Assembly (NCBI GenBank): GCA_037349315.1
Contig: JBAIAC010000021.1
Span: 6,310,325 to 6,374,324, forward strand
Direction of reading: 5' to 3'
Length of the DNA stretch: 64,000 nt
Origin: Chelydra serpentina
Lineage: Eukaryota; Chordata; Testudines; Chelydridae
The position numbers were made by a program, and so were the translations under genes. The notes under the pieces were generated by a model. It did not search any database. It saw only the letters and a program-made list of their open reading frames with translations, and was not told the origin of the DNA. The stretch's first letter is position 1, and the number at the start of each line of letters is the position of its first letter. Shown here piece by piece: positions 48,847 to 60,500 of the stretch.

Positions 48847-49005
48847 ACTGTGTTTTCAGCCTAGCCAATTTCTGCTGCGCCCCCCCGCTGGGTCTTCAGC
48901 CCCAGCCCCAGCATCTGGCCTAGCGCCTTGTGAGCTCCAGCGCTGGCAGGGAGATGTGCCGGCTGCTCGGCAGCAGCCTTGGTAACAGCAGTTTTGTTTC
49001 TATGT

Positions 49006-49079
49006 GTCTCTGCGGTGCAATGGGTCAGCACGTTCGGCTGTTAACCGCAAGGCTGGTGGTTCAAGCCCACCCAGGGATG
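49006..49079 (+). tRNA. tRNA-Asn-GTT: tRNA-Asn(GTT)
   Basis: GTCTCTG pairs with CAGGGAT (two G-U pairs), the anticodon arm is TCGGC-TGTTAAC-CGCAA region with GTT, and the T arm GGTGG-TTCAAGC-CCACC is perfect. TTTT follows 13 bases downstream. It is the only Asn locus in the window and looks intact. Confidence 0.87.
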
Positions 49080-49261
49080 GTAATAGTCTGATTTTGCTTC
49101 TTAAGGGACTGTTTTGCTGCCTCAAAGACGCCTACCAGCAGCTCGTTTGCCAGGGCCCCTGCCCAGCACCCTGCACCGCTCCCTGCCAGTGCCAGAGCTC
49201 GCAAGGCACCAGCTTGGAGCCAGGGCCGCTAGGTGCTGCTTACGAAAAGCCAGCAGACTAG

Positions 49262-49330
49262 AGGGACACAGGGGAACTGTGCTGCGCCCATAACACAGAG
49301 GTGGATTAATCAAACCCTCTTCTGCTAGCA
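49262..49330 (+). pseudogene. Initiator tRNA-Met pseudogene
   Basis: GTGCTGCGCCCATAACACAG, GGTGGATTAATCAAACCC and TCTTCTGCTA are recognisable iMet parts with several changes in each stem. The flank with GGGCCTGCAAGCGAGGGGGC parallels that of 7305. Confidence 0.65.
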
Positions 49331-49529
49331 CCGGGCCTCCTTCTTCCTACACTGGGCCTGCAAGCGAGGGGGCGGCTTGCACAGCACCAAGAGTCTCACC
49401 TGTGAGGCAGGAGGCGGCTGACGCCCGCAGCCTGCTGGGGAGCTCCTAGAAGTGATTAAGGGACAGAGACTCCTAAGTGCCCATATAACTAGGGTTTGGG
49501 GTTCACGAGGCCAGTAAGGGGGTCACTAT

Positions 49530-50464
49530 GTCATAGAATCATAGAATCTCAGGGTTGGAAGGGACCTCAGGAGGTCATCTAGTCCAACCCCCTGCTCAAA
49601 GCAGGACCAACCCCAACTAGATCATCCCAGCCAGGGCTTTGTCAAGCCTGACCTTAAAAACCTCTAAGGAAGGAGATTCCACCACCTCCCTAGGTAACCC
49701 ATTCCAGTGCTTCACCACCCTACTAGTGAAAACGTTTTTCCTAATATCCAACCTAAACCTCCCCCTCTGCAACTTGAGACCATTGCTCCTTGTTCTGTCA
49801 TCTTCTACCACTGAGAACAGTCTAGATCCATCCTCTTTGGAACCCCCTTTTAGGTAGTTGAAAGCAGCTATCAAATCCCCCCTCACGCTTCTCTTCTGTA
49901 GGCTAAACAATCCCAGTTCCCTCAGCCTCTCCTCATAAGTCATGTGCTCCAGCCCCCTAATCATTTTTGTTGCCCTCCGTTGGACTCTTTCCAATTTATC
50001 CACATCCTTTTTGTAGTGTGGGGCCCAAAACTGGACACAGTACTCCAAATGAGGCCTCACCAGTGCCAAATAGAGGGGAATAATCACGTCCCTCGATCTG
50101 CTGGAAATGCCCCTACTTATACAGCCCAAAATGCCGTTAGCCTTCTTGGCAACAAGGGCACACTGTTGACTCATATTCAGCTTTTCGTCCACTGTAACCC
50201 CTAGGTCCTTTTCTGCAGAACTGCTGCCCAGCCATTCGGTCCCTAGTCTGTAGCAGTGCATGGGATTCTTCCATCCTAAGTGCAGGACTCTGCACTTGTC
50301 CTTGTTGAACCTCATCAGATTTCTTTTGGCCCAATCCTCTAATTTGTCTAGGTCCCTCTGTATCCTATCCCTACCCTCCAGCGTATCAACCACTCCTCCC
50401 AGTTTAGTGTCATCTGCAAACTTGCTAAGGGTGCAGTCCACACCATCCTCCAGGTCGTTGATGT
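49530..50464 (-). mobile_element. CR1 LINE, 5'-truncated at RT
   Basis: Its 3' end shows two ATAGAATC-type 8-mers, and a single 274-codon frame (49617-50441) runs from FADDTKL to LAGMI with very few differences from the copy at 15691. It is cut at 50464, inside RT, where it joins an unrelated repeat. It is a young insertion of the same subfamily. Confidence 0.93.
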
Positions 50465-50559
50465 CGGCCTTGTAACCCTGGGTGTCAGGTCACTGTGCAG
50501 CTTTGATCTAGAGCTCTGATCCCAATGAATGACCAGCAGCCCGACACAGAGCCAGGCAG

Positions 50560-50970
50560 GCAGCAGCGTCTGTGTGTGTGAGACAGAGAGAGACACTGCT
50601 GAGCTGTACTGTGCTGAGCCAGTGAGGGAAGCGGGGGCTTAGGTAAGGGCTGTTCCCCTCCCCCTATCTCATTACTGGGGTGTCCCCTCCCCCTGCCTCA
50701 GGACTGGTTGCTTCCAGCAGCTGTCCGAGCTTGGAGACAGCGTGCAACACACTCACTCTTCCCCAACACACACACACTCTGTCACACACTCTCTGCCCTG
50801 CTACACACACTTCAGTTGGGAAGCAGCTGGCAATCTAGTAGGCTTCCCATGATGGAACAATGGGACAGAGAAACCTGCATCATGTGATGCTGTACCGGCC
50901 CATGAGACATTGCAAACCCCTCCCAAAGCCCCCTGCGGCCAGTTGCACAGTGCACTGCTCTTTGGGGCTG
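50560..50970. repeat. Interspersed repeat (inverted copy of 19290-19725)
   Basis: GCTGAGCCAGTGAGGGAAGC, CCTCAGGACTGGTTGCTTCC, ACCTGCATCATGTGATGCTG and GCAAACCCCTCCCAAAG match 19290-19725 in reverse. It includes CA/GT-rich stretches. Confidence 0.7.
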
Positions 50971-51069
50971 TCACGTAATTCAGGCTCTCTTAGTTAAGAG
51001 CCTCCCTCTTGATCTGGTCCCCTCTCTGACCACGTGTCTCTGTCACCAGCCGCTCGGCATCAGCCCCTC

Positions 51070-51600
51070 TTCCTGGATGCAGCTACATCGGGGCAGAGTG
51101 GTGAACACACACCGTAAAGCACCACCCACATAGATCCGGCTGCCGCTTCTTAAGGGCCTGCACCATGGCCAGGCATTCTCTCTCTATGGCCTGACCGTTC
51201 TGCCTCCAGGCCAGCAGCTCCTTGCTCAGATACCCGATGGGGTGTCTCTTCCCCTTAGCATGAGCCTGCATCAGCACTGCGCCCAGCCTGGTGTCTGAGG
51301 CTTTGGTGAACACTGTACAGGGCTTGGCCCTGTCTGGGTTTACTCGATTTATCGGGCCCTGGATTAGAGCCTCCTTCAGCGCACAGAGAGCCCTCGGGCC
51401 CTGCTCGGTCTAGACTGCCTCGTCTGGCTTCCCCTTCTTACATAGCTCAGTGATGGGGGCAGCTAGGGAGCTAAAGGGGTACAAACCTCTGGTAGTACCC
51501 GCTAAAGGCCTGAACCTGTTTCTTGGTCTGGGGAACAGGCCAATCTCTGATCGCCTCCACCTTGGCCAGCCCTGGGCTGTTGAATGGCTGGATCACCTCT
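51070..51600 (-). pseudogene. Ty3/Gypsy retrotransposon pol remnant (RT/RNase H)
   Basis: Two minus-strand pieces are recognisable: KVEAIRDWPVPQTKKQVQAF with GYYQRFVPL (RT thumb region) at about 51471-51590, and KASDTRLGAVLMQ with IERECLAMVQALKK (RNase H) at 51083-51313. A stop and lost frame separate them. Both motif sets are characteristic of Ty3/Gypsy Pol, not of the class I retroviruses nearby. Confidence 0.8.
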
Positions 51601-51689
51601 AAAGCCAGCATGTCATTGGCCTCTCTCTCCAGGTTCCGGGCTGTTTTCCCAGTTCCTCTGAATGGGGAACACCTCAGGAGAAATGTTTT

Positions 51690-52670
51690 TAGGGGAAATG
51701 CATGCCTAACAGTGATCTGGACTGAAAGTTCCATATGTATCAATTACCCCAAGGAGTCATATGCAGTTAAAAACTACATTGCCAAATGCCCAGCATTGCA
51801 TCATAGCGGGCTTTGGAGGAGGATTACAAAATAAATTCTTGCCTAGGAGTGATCAGGATTGAATATCTCATATTTAACAATTCTGACGAACTGGTCTCTG
51901 CCAAAAGGCCGGGAGAGTGTCCACATCAATATGGACTCTGACTCGAGCCGATACGCATGCCTAGCAGTGATCTGGACAGAATGGTCCATATTTAGCAATA
52001 CTCACTAACCGATCTCTGGAAAATGTCCAGCATTACATCAAATAGGCATTTGTAGTCCGTTTTCTTGAAGGAAATCGTACCTAGAAATGATCTGTACTGA
52101 ATGCTTCATTTTATCAAATTTTTTGAAAGATTGACTGGCAAATGACCAGCACTGCATTCGACTAGCATTTGGAGGTCGCTTCTAGCAGAAATGCATGCCT
52201 AGGAGTGATCTTGACTGAATATCTCATGCTAAGCAATTCTCCCGAACCGATCTAGCCAAATGACCGGGAGAGTATCCACTTTCAAAAGCCCAGCATTACA
52301 TCTAATTGGCATTGGAAGTCCGCTTTCCTTAAGAAATTCGTGCCTAGATGTGATCTGTGCTCAGTGCATCCTGTTTATCAATTTTTACCAACGGATATCA
52401 AGCAAACGACTGGCATTGCACCCAAATAGCATTTAGAGGTCGATTTTAGGGGAAATGCGTGCATAGGAGTGATCTGGAGTGAATCTCTCATGCTTAGCAA
52501 TACTCACGAACCAATCTAGCCAAATGACCGAGAGAGTGTCCACATCGATTATGCACACTGATTCGAGCAATATGCATGCCTAGCAGTTATCTGAACTGAA
52601 TATCTCATGCTTAGCAATTTTCACCAACCGATCTCTGCCAAATATCCAGCAGTGTTTCTGAATGATTTTG
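51690..52670. repeat. Diverged satellite, about 118-bp monomer
   Basis: The motif GTGATCTGGACTGAATATCTC with variants recurs at 51714, 51851, 51969, 52089, 52207, 52352, 52471 and 52588, so most spacings are 117-120 bases, with two of about 137-145 where GACCGGGAGAGTGTCCAC-type inserts occur. Monomers also share ATGCATGCCTAG and CAATTCTCACGAACCGATC. This is an old tandem array. Confidence 0.85.
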
Positions 52671-52679
52671 GAGCAAGAG

Positions 52680-53960
52680 TACAGGTTGAGGGTGAGTGTG
52701 AGGGTGAGGGTGAGGTTGGGGATGGGTGTGAGGGTGAGGGTGTGGGTGGAGGTGAGGGTGAGTGTGAGGGTGGGGTTGTGGGTTAGGGTGGGGGTGAGTG
52801 TGAGGGTGATGTGACTGTGAATGTGGGGGTGAGGGTGGAGGTGAGGGTGAGTGTGGGGGTGGGTGTGAGTGTGAGTGTGACGGTGGGGGTTAGTGTGAGG
52901 GTGATGGTGGGGGTGGGGGGTTGGGTGAGTGTGAGGGTGAGAGTGAGTGTGAGGGTGTGGGAGAGGGTGGGGGTGAGGGTGGGGGTGGGGGTGGGGGTGA
53001 GGGTGACTTTGAGGGTGAGTGTGACGGTGAGTGTTAGTGTGAGGATGAGGGTGACTGTGAGGGTGAGTGTGAGGGTTGGGGTGAGGGTGAGGGTGGGCGT
53101 GAGGGTGAGCGTGAGCATGAGTGTGAGTGTGAGGGTGAGTGTGAGGGTGAGTGTGAGTGTGAGGGTGAGCGTGAGCATGAGTGTGAGTGTGAGGGTGAGT
53201 GTGAGGGTGAGTGTGAGGGTGAGGGTGGGGGCGAGGATGTGGTTGAGCGTGAGGGCAAGGGTGAGTCTGAGGGTGAGGGTGAGGGTTGGGTGAGTGTGAG
53301 GGTGCATGTGAAGGTGAGGGTGAGCGTGAGTGTGAGGGTGAGTGTGAGGGTGAGGGTGAATGTGAGGGTGAGGGTGAGTTTGACTGTGAGTGTGAGGGTG
53401 AGTGTGAGGGTGAGTGTGAGTGTGAGGGTGAGAGTGAGGGTGAGTGTGAGGGTGAGTGTGAGGATGAGGGTGAGTGTGAGGGTGAGGGTGAGTTTGACTG
53501 TGAGTGTGAGGGAGGGGGCGAGGATGTGGTTGAGTGATATTGGGATTGGGGGTTGAGGTGGGTATGAGGGTGAGTGTGTGGGTGATGGTGTGGGTGAGGG
53601 TGGGGGTAAGGCTGAAGGTGAGTGTCAGGCTGGGGGTGAGGGTGAGTGCGAGGGCGAGGGAGGGGAAGGGGGTGAGGAGGAGGGAGGCGGCGGGGTCGGG
53701 GTGAGATTGAGGGTGAGGGTGGAGGTGGGAGAGGGCGTGAGAGTGAGTGTGGGGTGGGAGTGGGGGTGAGCATGAGTGTGAGGGTGAGGGTGGGTGTGGG
53801 TGCGGTTGAGGATGATGGTGATGGTGAACTTGTGGGTTAGGGTGAAGGTGAGGGCGAGGGTGAGGGTGGGGGTGGGGGTGGGGTTTGAGGTGAGGGTGAG
53901 GGTGAGGGTTAGGGCTAGGGTTAGGGTGAGGGTGAGGGTGGGGGTGAGGGTGGGTGTGGT
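52680..53960 (+). repeat. Telomere-like degenerate (GGGTGA)n array, G-rich strand
   Basis: About 1.3 kb consist of GGGTGA, GTGTGA and GGGTGG variants. True TTAGGG hexamers occur at 53909-53914 and 53921-53926. TGAGGG is a known variant of the vertebrate telomere repeat. All reading frames are low-complexity and are not genes. Confidence 0.9.
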
Positions 53961-53970
53961 GCTGGTTACC

Positions 53971-54530
53971 CCAACCCCCACCCACACCCTCGCCCTCACC
54001 CTAACCGCAAAACCACCCCCACCTTACCCCCACCCTCATCCTCCTACTCACACCAATCGCCCGCCCACCCCCATCCTCATGCTCACCCTCAACTTCACCC
54101 TAACCCCCAAGCCCACCATCACCGTCACCCTCACACCCACCCCCAAACCCACACTCACCCGAAACCCCGCACCCTCCCTAATCCTCACCCTAACCCAAAA
54201 TCCACCCCCACCCCTCACCCACCCTCACCCTCACCCTAATCCTCACGCCCACCCTAAACCTAACCCTCACCCTCACCCTCGCCCTCACCCTCACCCCAAC
54301 ACCCACACCCACCGCCACCCCCACCCTCACCATCACCCTCACCCTCACCCGCACCCCTACTCTCACCCTCACCCCCACTCCCACCCCCACCCTCATGCTC
54401 ACCCTCACCCTCAACCCCACCCCCAATCCCACCTTCACACTCAAACTCACCCGCACCCTCACCCTCATCGTAATGCTAACCCACACCCACTCCTACACCC
54501 CCACCGCCACTCCCACCCTCACCACAACCT
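53971..54530 (+). repeat. Telomere-like array, C-rich strand (inverted)
   Basis: After an 11-base turn around 53961-53970 the sequence becomes CACCCTCACCC-rich, the complement of the preceding array, with CCCTAA variants. The two arrays thus stand head to head. Confidence 0.9.
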
Positions 54531-57500
54531 GGGCTCTGGGGGGGTCTCGGTTCCGGGGGCCCTGGCTGGGGGTCTGGGCTCTGGGGGGGTCTGGGCTCCG
54601 GGGGTGGTCTGGGCCCCTGGCTGGGGGTCTGGACTCTGGGGGGGTGTCTGGGGCCCCTGGCTGGGGATCTGTGCTCTGGGGGGGGGGGTCGGTGGGGCCT
54701 ATGGCTGGGGGCTGGGCTCTGGGGGGGGTCTGGGGCCCCTGGCTGGGGGTGTGGGCTCTGGGGGGTGGTCTGGGGACCCTGGCTGGGTGTCTGGGCTCTG
54801 TGGGGGGTCTGGGGCCCCTGGCTGTGGGTCTGGGCTCTGGGGCATCTGGGGCCCGTGGCTGGAGGTCTGGGCTCTGGGGCGGGTCTGGGGACCCTGGCTG
54901 GGGTTCTGGGACCCCTGACTGGGGTTCTGGGATCTGGGGGGGGGTCTGGTCTGGGGCCCCTGGCTGGGGGTCTGGGCTCTGGGGTGGTCTGGGGCCCCTG
55001 GTTCGGGGTCTGGGCACTCTGGGGCGTCTGGGGCCCCTGGCTGGGTGTCTGGGCTCTGTGGGGGATCTGGGGCCCCTGGCTGGGGGTCTGGGCTCTGGGG
55101 GTGGGGTCTGTGGCCCCTGGCTGGAGGTCTGGGCTCTGGGGCGGGTCTGGGGCCCCTGTCTGGGGCTCTGGGGACCCTGGCTGGGGATCTGGGCTCTGGG
55201 AGGTGGTGTGGTCTGGGGCCCCTGGCTGGGGGTCTGGGCTCTGGGGGGGGTCTGGGCTCTAGGGGGGGTCTGGGTCCCCTGGCTGGGGTCCGGGCTCTGG
55301 GGGGGGTATGGGGCCCCTGGCTCGGGGTGTGGGCTCTGGGGGTGGTCTGGGGCCACTGGCTGGGGGTCTGGGTTCTGGGGCGGGCCTGAGGCCCCTGGCT
55401 GGGGGTGTGTGCTCTGGGGGGGGGGGTCTGGGGCCCCTGGCTGGGGGTCTGGGATCCGGGGGGGAGGTCTGAGGCCCCTGGCAGTGTGTCTGGGCCCTGG
55501 AGGGGATTTGGGGCCCCTGGCTGAGGGTCTGGGCTCTGGAGGGGATCTGGGGACCCTGGCAGGGGGTCTGGGCTCTGGGGGGGGGTCTGGGGACCCTGGC
55601 TGAGGGTGTGGGGTCTGGGCCGGTCTGAGTCCCATGGCTGTGCGTCTGGGCTCTGGGGGGGTCACGGTTCCTGGGCCCCTGGCGGGGGTCTGGGCTCTGG
55701 GGGGGTCTGGGCTCTGGGGGTGGTCTGGGGCCCCTGGCGGGGGGTCTGGACTCTGGGGGGGGTCTGGGGCCCCTGGCTGGGGGTCTGCGCTCTGGAGCGG
55801 GTCTGGGGCCCCTGGCTGAGGGTCTGGGGCCCCTGGCTGGGGATCTGGGCTCTGGGAGGTGGTGTGGTCTGGGGCCCCTGGCTGGGGGTCTGGGCTCTGG
55901 GGGGGGTCTGGGCTCTAGGGGGGGGTCTGGGTCCCCTGGCTGGGGTCCGGGCTCTGGGGGGGGTCTGGGGCCCCTGGCTGGGGGTGTGTGCTCTGGGGGG
56001 GGTCTGGGGCCCCTGGCTGGGGGTCTGGGATCCGGGGGGGGAGGTCTGAGGCCCCTGGCAGTGTGTCTGGGCCCTGGAGGGGATTTGGGGCCCCTGGCTG
56101 AGGGTCTGGACTCTGGAGGGGATCTGGGGACCCTGGCTGGGGGTCTGGGCTCTGGGTGGGGTCTGGGCTCTGGGTGGGGTCTGGGGCCCCTGGCTGAGGG
56201 TGTGGGGTCTGGGCCGGTCTGAGACCCATGGCTGTGGGTCTGGGCTCTGGGGGGGTCACAGTTCCTGGGCCCCTGGTGGGGGGTCTGGGCTCTGGGGGGG
56301 TCTGGGCTCTGGGGGTGGTCTGTGGCCCCTGGCTGGGGGTCTGCGCTCTGGGGGGGATCTGGGGCCCCTGGCTGAGGGTCTGGGCTCTGGAGGGGATCTG
56401 GGGTCCCTGGCTGGGGGTCTGGGCTCTGGGGCGGGTCTGGGGCCCCTGGCTGGGGCTCTGGGATCTGGGGGGTGTATGGGGCCCCTGGCTGTTGGACTGG
56501 GCTCTGGGGGCGTGTCTGGGGCCCGTGGCTGGCGGTCTGGGGTCTGGGGGGAGTCTGGGGTCCCTAGCTGGGGGTGTGGGCTCTGGGGGGGTGGTCTGGG
56601 GACCCTGGCTGGGTGTCTGGGCTCTGGGGGCGTCTGGGGCCCGTGGCTGGAGGTCTGGGCTCTGGGGAGGGTCTGGGTACCCTGGCTGGGGGTCTGGGGC
56701 CCCTGACTGGGGTTCTGGGCTCTGGGGGGGGTCTGGTCTGGGGCCCCTGGCTGGGGGTCTGGGCTCTGGGGGTGGTCTGGGGCCCCTGGTTCGGGGTCTG
56801 GGCTCTGTGGGGCGTCTGGGGCCCCTGGCTGGGTGTCTGGGCTCTGTGGGGGATCTGGGCCCCCTGGCTGGGGGTCTGGGCCCTAGGGGTGGGGTCTGTG
56901 GCCCCTGGCTGGAGGTCTGGGCTCTGGGGCGATCTGGGGCCCCTGGCTGGGAGTCTGGGGCCCCTGGCTGGGGATCTGGGCTCTGGGAGGTGGTGTGGTC
57001 TGGGGCCCCTGGCTGGGGGTCTGGGCTCTGGGGGGGGTCTGGGCTCTAGGGGGGGTCTGGGTCCCCTGGCTGGGGTCTGGGCTCTGGGGGGGGTCTGGGG
57101 CCCCTGGCTGGGGGTGTGGGCTCTGGGGGTGGTCTGGGGCCACTGGCTGGGGGTCTGGGTTCTGGTGCGGGCCTGGGGCCCCTGGCTGGGGGTGTGTGCT
57201 CTGGGGGGGGGGTCTGGGGCCCCTGGCTGGGGGTCTGGGATCCGGGGGGGGAGGTCTGAGGCCCCTGGCAGTGTGTCTGGGCTCTGGAGGGGATTTGGGG
57301 CCCCTGGCTGAGGGTCTGGGCTCTGGATGGGATCTGGGGACCCTGGCTGGGGGTCTGGGCTCTGGGGGGGGTCTGGGGCCCCTGGCTGAGGGTGTGAGGT
57401 CTGGGCCGGTCTGAGGCCCATGGCTGTGGGTCTGTGGTCTGGGGGGGTCACGGTTCCTGGGCCCCTGGCGGGGGGTCTGGGCCCTGGGGGGGTCTGGGCT

Positions 57501-60500
57501 CTGGGGGCAGTCTGGGGCCCCTGGCTGGGGGTCTGGACTCTGGGGGGGGGTCTGGGGCCCCTGGCTGGGGGTCTGCGCTCTGGGGGGGATCTGGGGCCCC
57601 TGGCTGAGGGTCTGGGCTCTGGAGGGGATTGGGGGCCCTGGCTGGGGGTCTGGGCTCTGGGGGGGGTCTGGGGCCCCTGGCTGAGGGTGTGGGGTCTGGG
57701 GGGGTCTGACGCCCATGGCTGGGGGTCTGGGCTCTGGGGGGGTCACGGTTCCCGGCCCCTGGCGGGGGGTCTGGGCTCTGGGGGGGTCTGGGCTCTGGGG
57801 GTGGCCTGGGGCGCCTGGCTGTGGGTCTGGGCTCTAGGGGGGGTCTGGGGCCTATGGCTGGGGGCTGGGCTCTGGGGGGGGGTCTGGGGACCGTGCCTGG
57901 TGGTCTGGGCTCTGCTGGCGGTCTGGGGCCCCTGGCTGGGGGTCTAGGGCACCTGGCTGGGGGTGTGTGCTCTGGGGGGGGGTCTGGGATCCCTGGCTGC
58001 GGGTGTGGGCTCTGGGGGCGGGTCTCGGGCCCCTGGCTGGAGTTCTCGGCTCTGGCGGTGGGTCTGGGCCCCTGGCTGGGGGTCTGGGGCCCCTGGCTGG
58101 GGGGTCTGGGCTCAGGGTGGGGTTTGGTCTGGGGCCCGTGGCTGGTGTCTGGGCTCTGGGGGGGGGGTGGTCTGGGGCCCCTGGCTGAGGGTCTGGGCTC
58201 TGGGGGGAGGGTCTGGGGCCCCTGGCTGGGGGTCTGGGCTCTGGGTCTTGTCTGGGACCCCTGGCTGGGAGTCTGGGCTCTGGGGGGGGGTCGTGGGCCC
58301 CTGGCTTGGGGCTGGACTCTGGGGTGTGTCTGGGGCCCCTGGCTCGGGTTCTGGACTCTGCGGGGGGGTCTGGGGACCCTGGCTGGGGCTCTGGGCGCTG
58401 GGGCGGGTCTGGGGCCCCTGGCTGGGGCTCTGGGCTCTTGGGGGTGTCTAGGGCCCCTGGCTGGGTGTGTGGGCTCTGGGGGCGGTCTGGGGCCCCTGGC
58501 TGAGGGTCTGGGGTCTGGGGCCCCTAGCTGGGGGTCTGGGCTCTGGGGGGTGGTCTGGGACCCCTGCCTGGGGGTCTGGGCTCTGGGTCTGGTCTGGAGC
58601 CCCTGGCTGGAGGTCTCGGCTCTGGGGGGGGGTCTGGGGCCCCTGGCTGGGCGTCTGGGCTCCGGGGGGGGTCTGGTCTGGGGCCCCTGGCTGGGGGTCT
58701 GGGGTCTGGGGCTGGTCTGGGGCCCCTGCCTGGGGGTCTGGGCTCTGGGGGGGGTCATGGGCCCCTGGCTAGGGGTCTGGGCTCTGGTGCTGCTCTGGGG
58801 CCCCTGGCTGAGGGTCTGGGCTCTGGGGGGGGTCATGGGCCCATGGCTGGGGGGTGGGCTCTGGGGGGGTCTGGGGCCCCTGGCTCGGGGTCTGGACTCT
58901 GTGGGGGGTCTGGGGACCCTGGCTGGGGTTTTGGGCTCTGGGGGGGGGTCTGGGGCCCCTGGCTGGGGGTGTGGGCTCTGGGGGGGGTCTGGGGCCCCTG
59001 GCTGGGTGTGTTGGCTCTGGGGGGCAGTCTGGTGCCACTGGCTGGGTGTCTGGGTCCCCTGGCTGGGGGTGTGGGCTCTGCGGGGGGTCTGGGGTCCGTG
59101 GCTGGGGGTGTGAGCTCTGGGCGGGGTACGGGGCTACTGGTTGCGGTCTGGGCTCTGGGGGGCCTGGGCCCCTGGCTGGTGGTGTGGGCTCTGGGGTGGG
59201 TCTGGGGCCCCTGGCTTGGGTTCCAGGGTCTGGCGGAGGGGTCTGGGGCCCCTGGCTGGGTGTCTGGGCTCTGTGGGGGGTATGGGACCCCTGGCTGGGG
59301 GTCTGGCCTCTGGGGGGGGCGGGCCCCTGGCTGGGGTCTAGGCTCTGGGGGGGGTCTGGGGCCCCTGGCTGGGAGTCTGGGGCCCCTGGCTGGGGGTCTG
59401 GGCTCTGGGGGGGGTCTGGGGCCCGTGTCTGGCGGTCTGGGGTCTGCGGGGTGGTCTGGGGACCCTGGCTGGGGAGCTGGGCTCTGGGGGGTTCCTGGGC
59501 CCCTGGCTGGGGGGCTGGGCTCTGGGGTGGGTCTGGGGCCCCTGGCTGGGTGTCTGGGCTCTGTGGGGGGTCTGGGGCCCCTGGCTGTGGGTCTGGACTC
59601 TGGGGGCGTCTGGCGCCCGTGGCTGGAGGTCTGGGCTCTGGGGCGGGTCTGGGGCCCCTGGCTGGGGGTCTGGGGCCCCTGACTGGGGTTCTGGGCTCTG
59701 GGGGGGGGTCTGGTCTTGGGCCCCTGGCTGGGGGTCTGGGCTCTGGGGGTGGTCTGGGGCCCCTGGTTCGGGGTCTGGGCTCTGTGGGGCGTCTCGGGAC
59801 CCTGGCTGGGTGTCTGGGCTCTGTGGGGGATCTGGGGCCCCTGGCTGGGGGTCTGGGCTCTGGGGGTGGGGTCTGTGGCCCCTGGCTGGAGGTCTGGGCT
59901 CTGGGGCGGGTCTGGGGCCCCTGGCTGGGGGTCTGGGGCCCCTGGCTGGGGATCTGGGCTCTGGGAGGGTGTGTGGTCTGGGGCACCTGGCTGAGGGTCT
60001 GGGGACTGGGGGGGTCTGGGGCCCCTGGCTCGGGGGCTGGGCTCTGGGGGGTTCTGGGCTCTAGGGGGGGTCTGGGTCCCCTGGCTGGGGTCCGGGCTCT
60101 GGGGGGGGTCTGGGGCCCCTGGCTGGGGGTGTGGGCTCTGGGGGTGGTCTGGGGCCACTGGCTGGGGGTCTGGGATCTGGGGCGCGCCTGGGGCCCCTAG
60201 CTCGGGGTGTGTGCTCTGGGGGGCGGGTCTGGGGCCCCTGGCTGGGGGTCTGGGATCCGGGGGGCGGGTCTGAGGTCCCTGGCTGGGTGTCTGGGCTCTG
60301 GAGGGGATTTGGGGCCCCTGGCTGAGGGTCTGGGCTCTGGAGGGGATCTGGGGACCCTGGCAGGGGGTCTGGCTCTGGGGGGGGTCTGGGGCCCCTGGCT
60401 GAGGGTGTGGGGTCTGGGCCAGTCTGAGGCCCATCGCTGGGGGTCTGGGCTCTGGGGGGGGTCACGGTTCCGGAACCCCTGGCGGGCGGTCTGGTCTCTG

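Noticed and set aside
52580..54530. His/Pro/Thr-rich and Val/Arg-rich frames of 370-400 codons
   Set aside because: They read through the telomere-like GGGTGA/TCACCC array; no start context, domain or non-repeat segment supports a gene.
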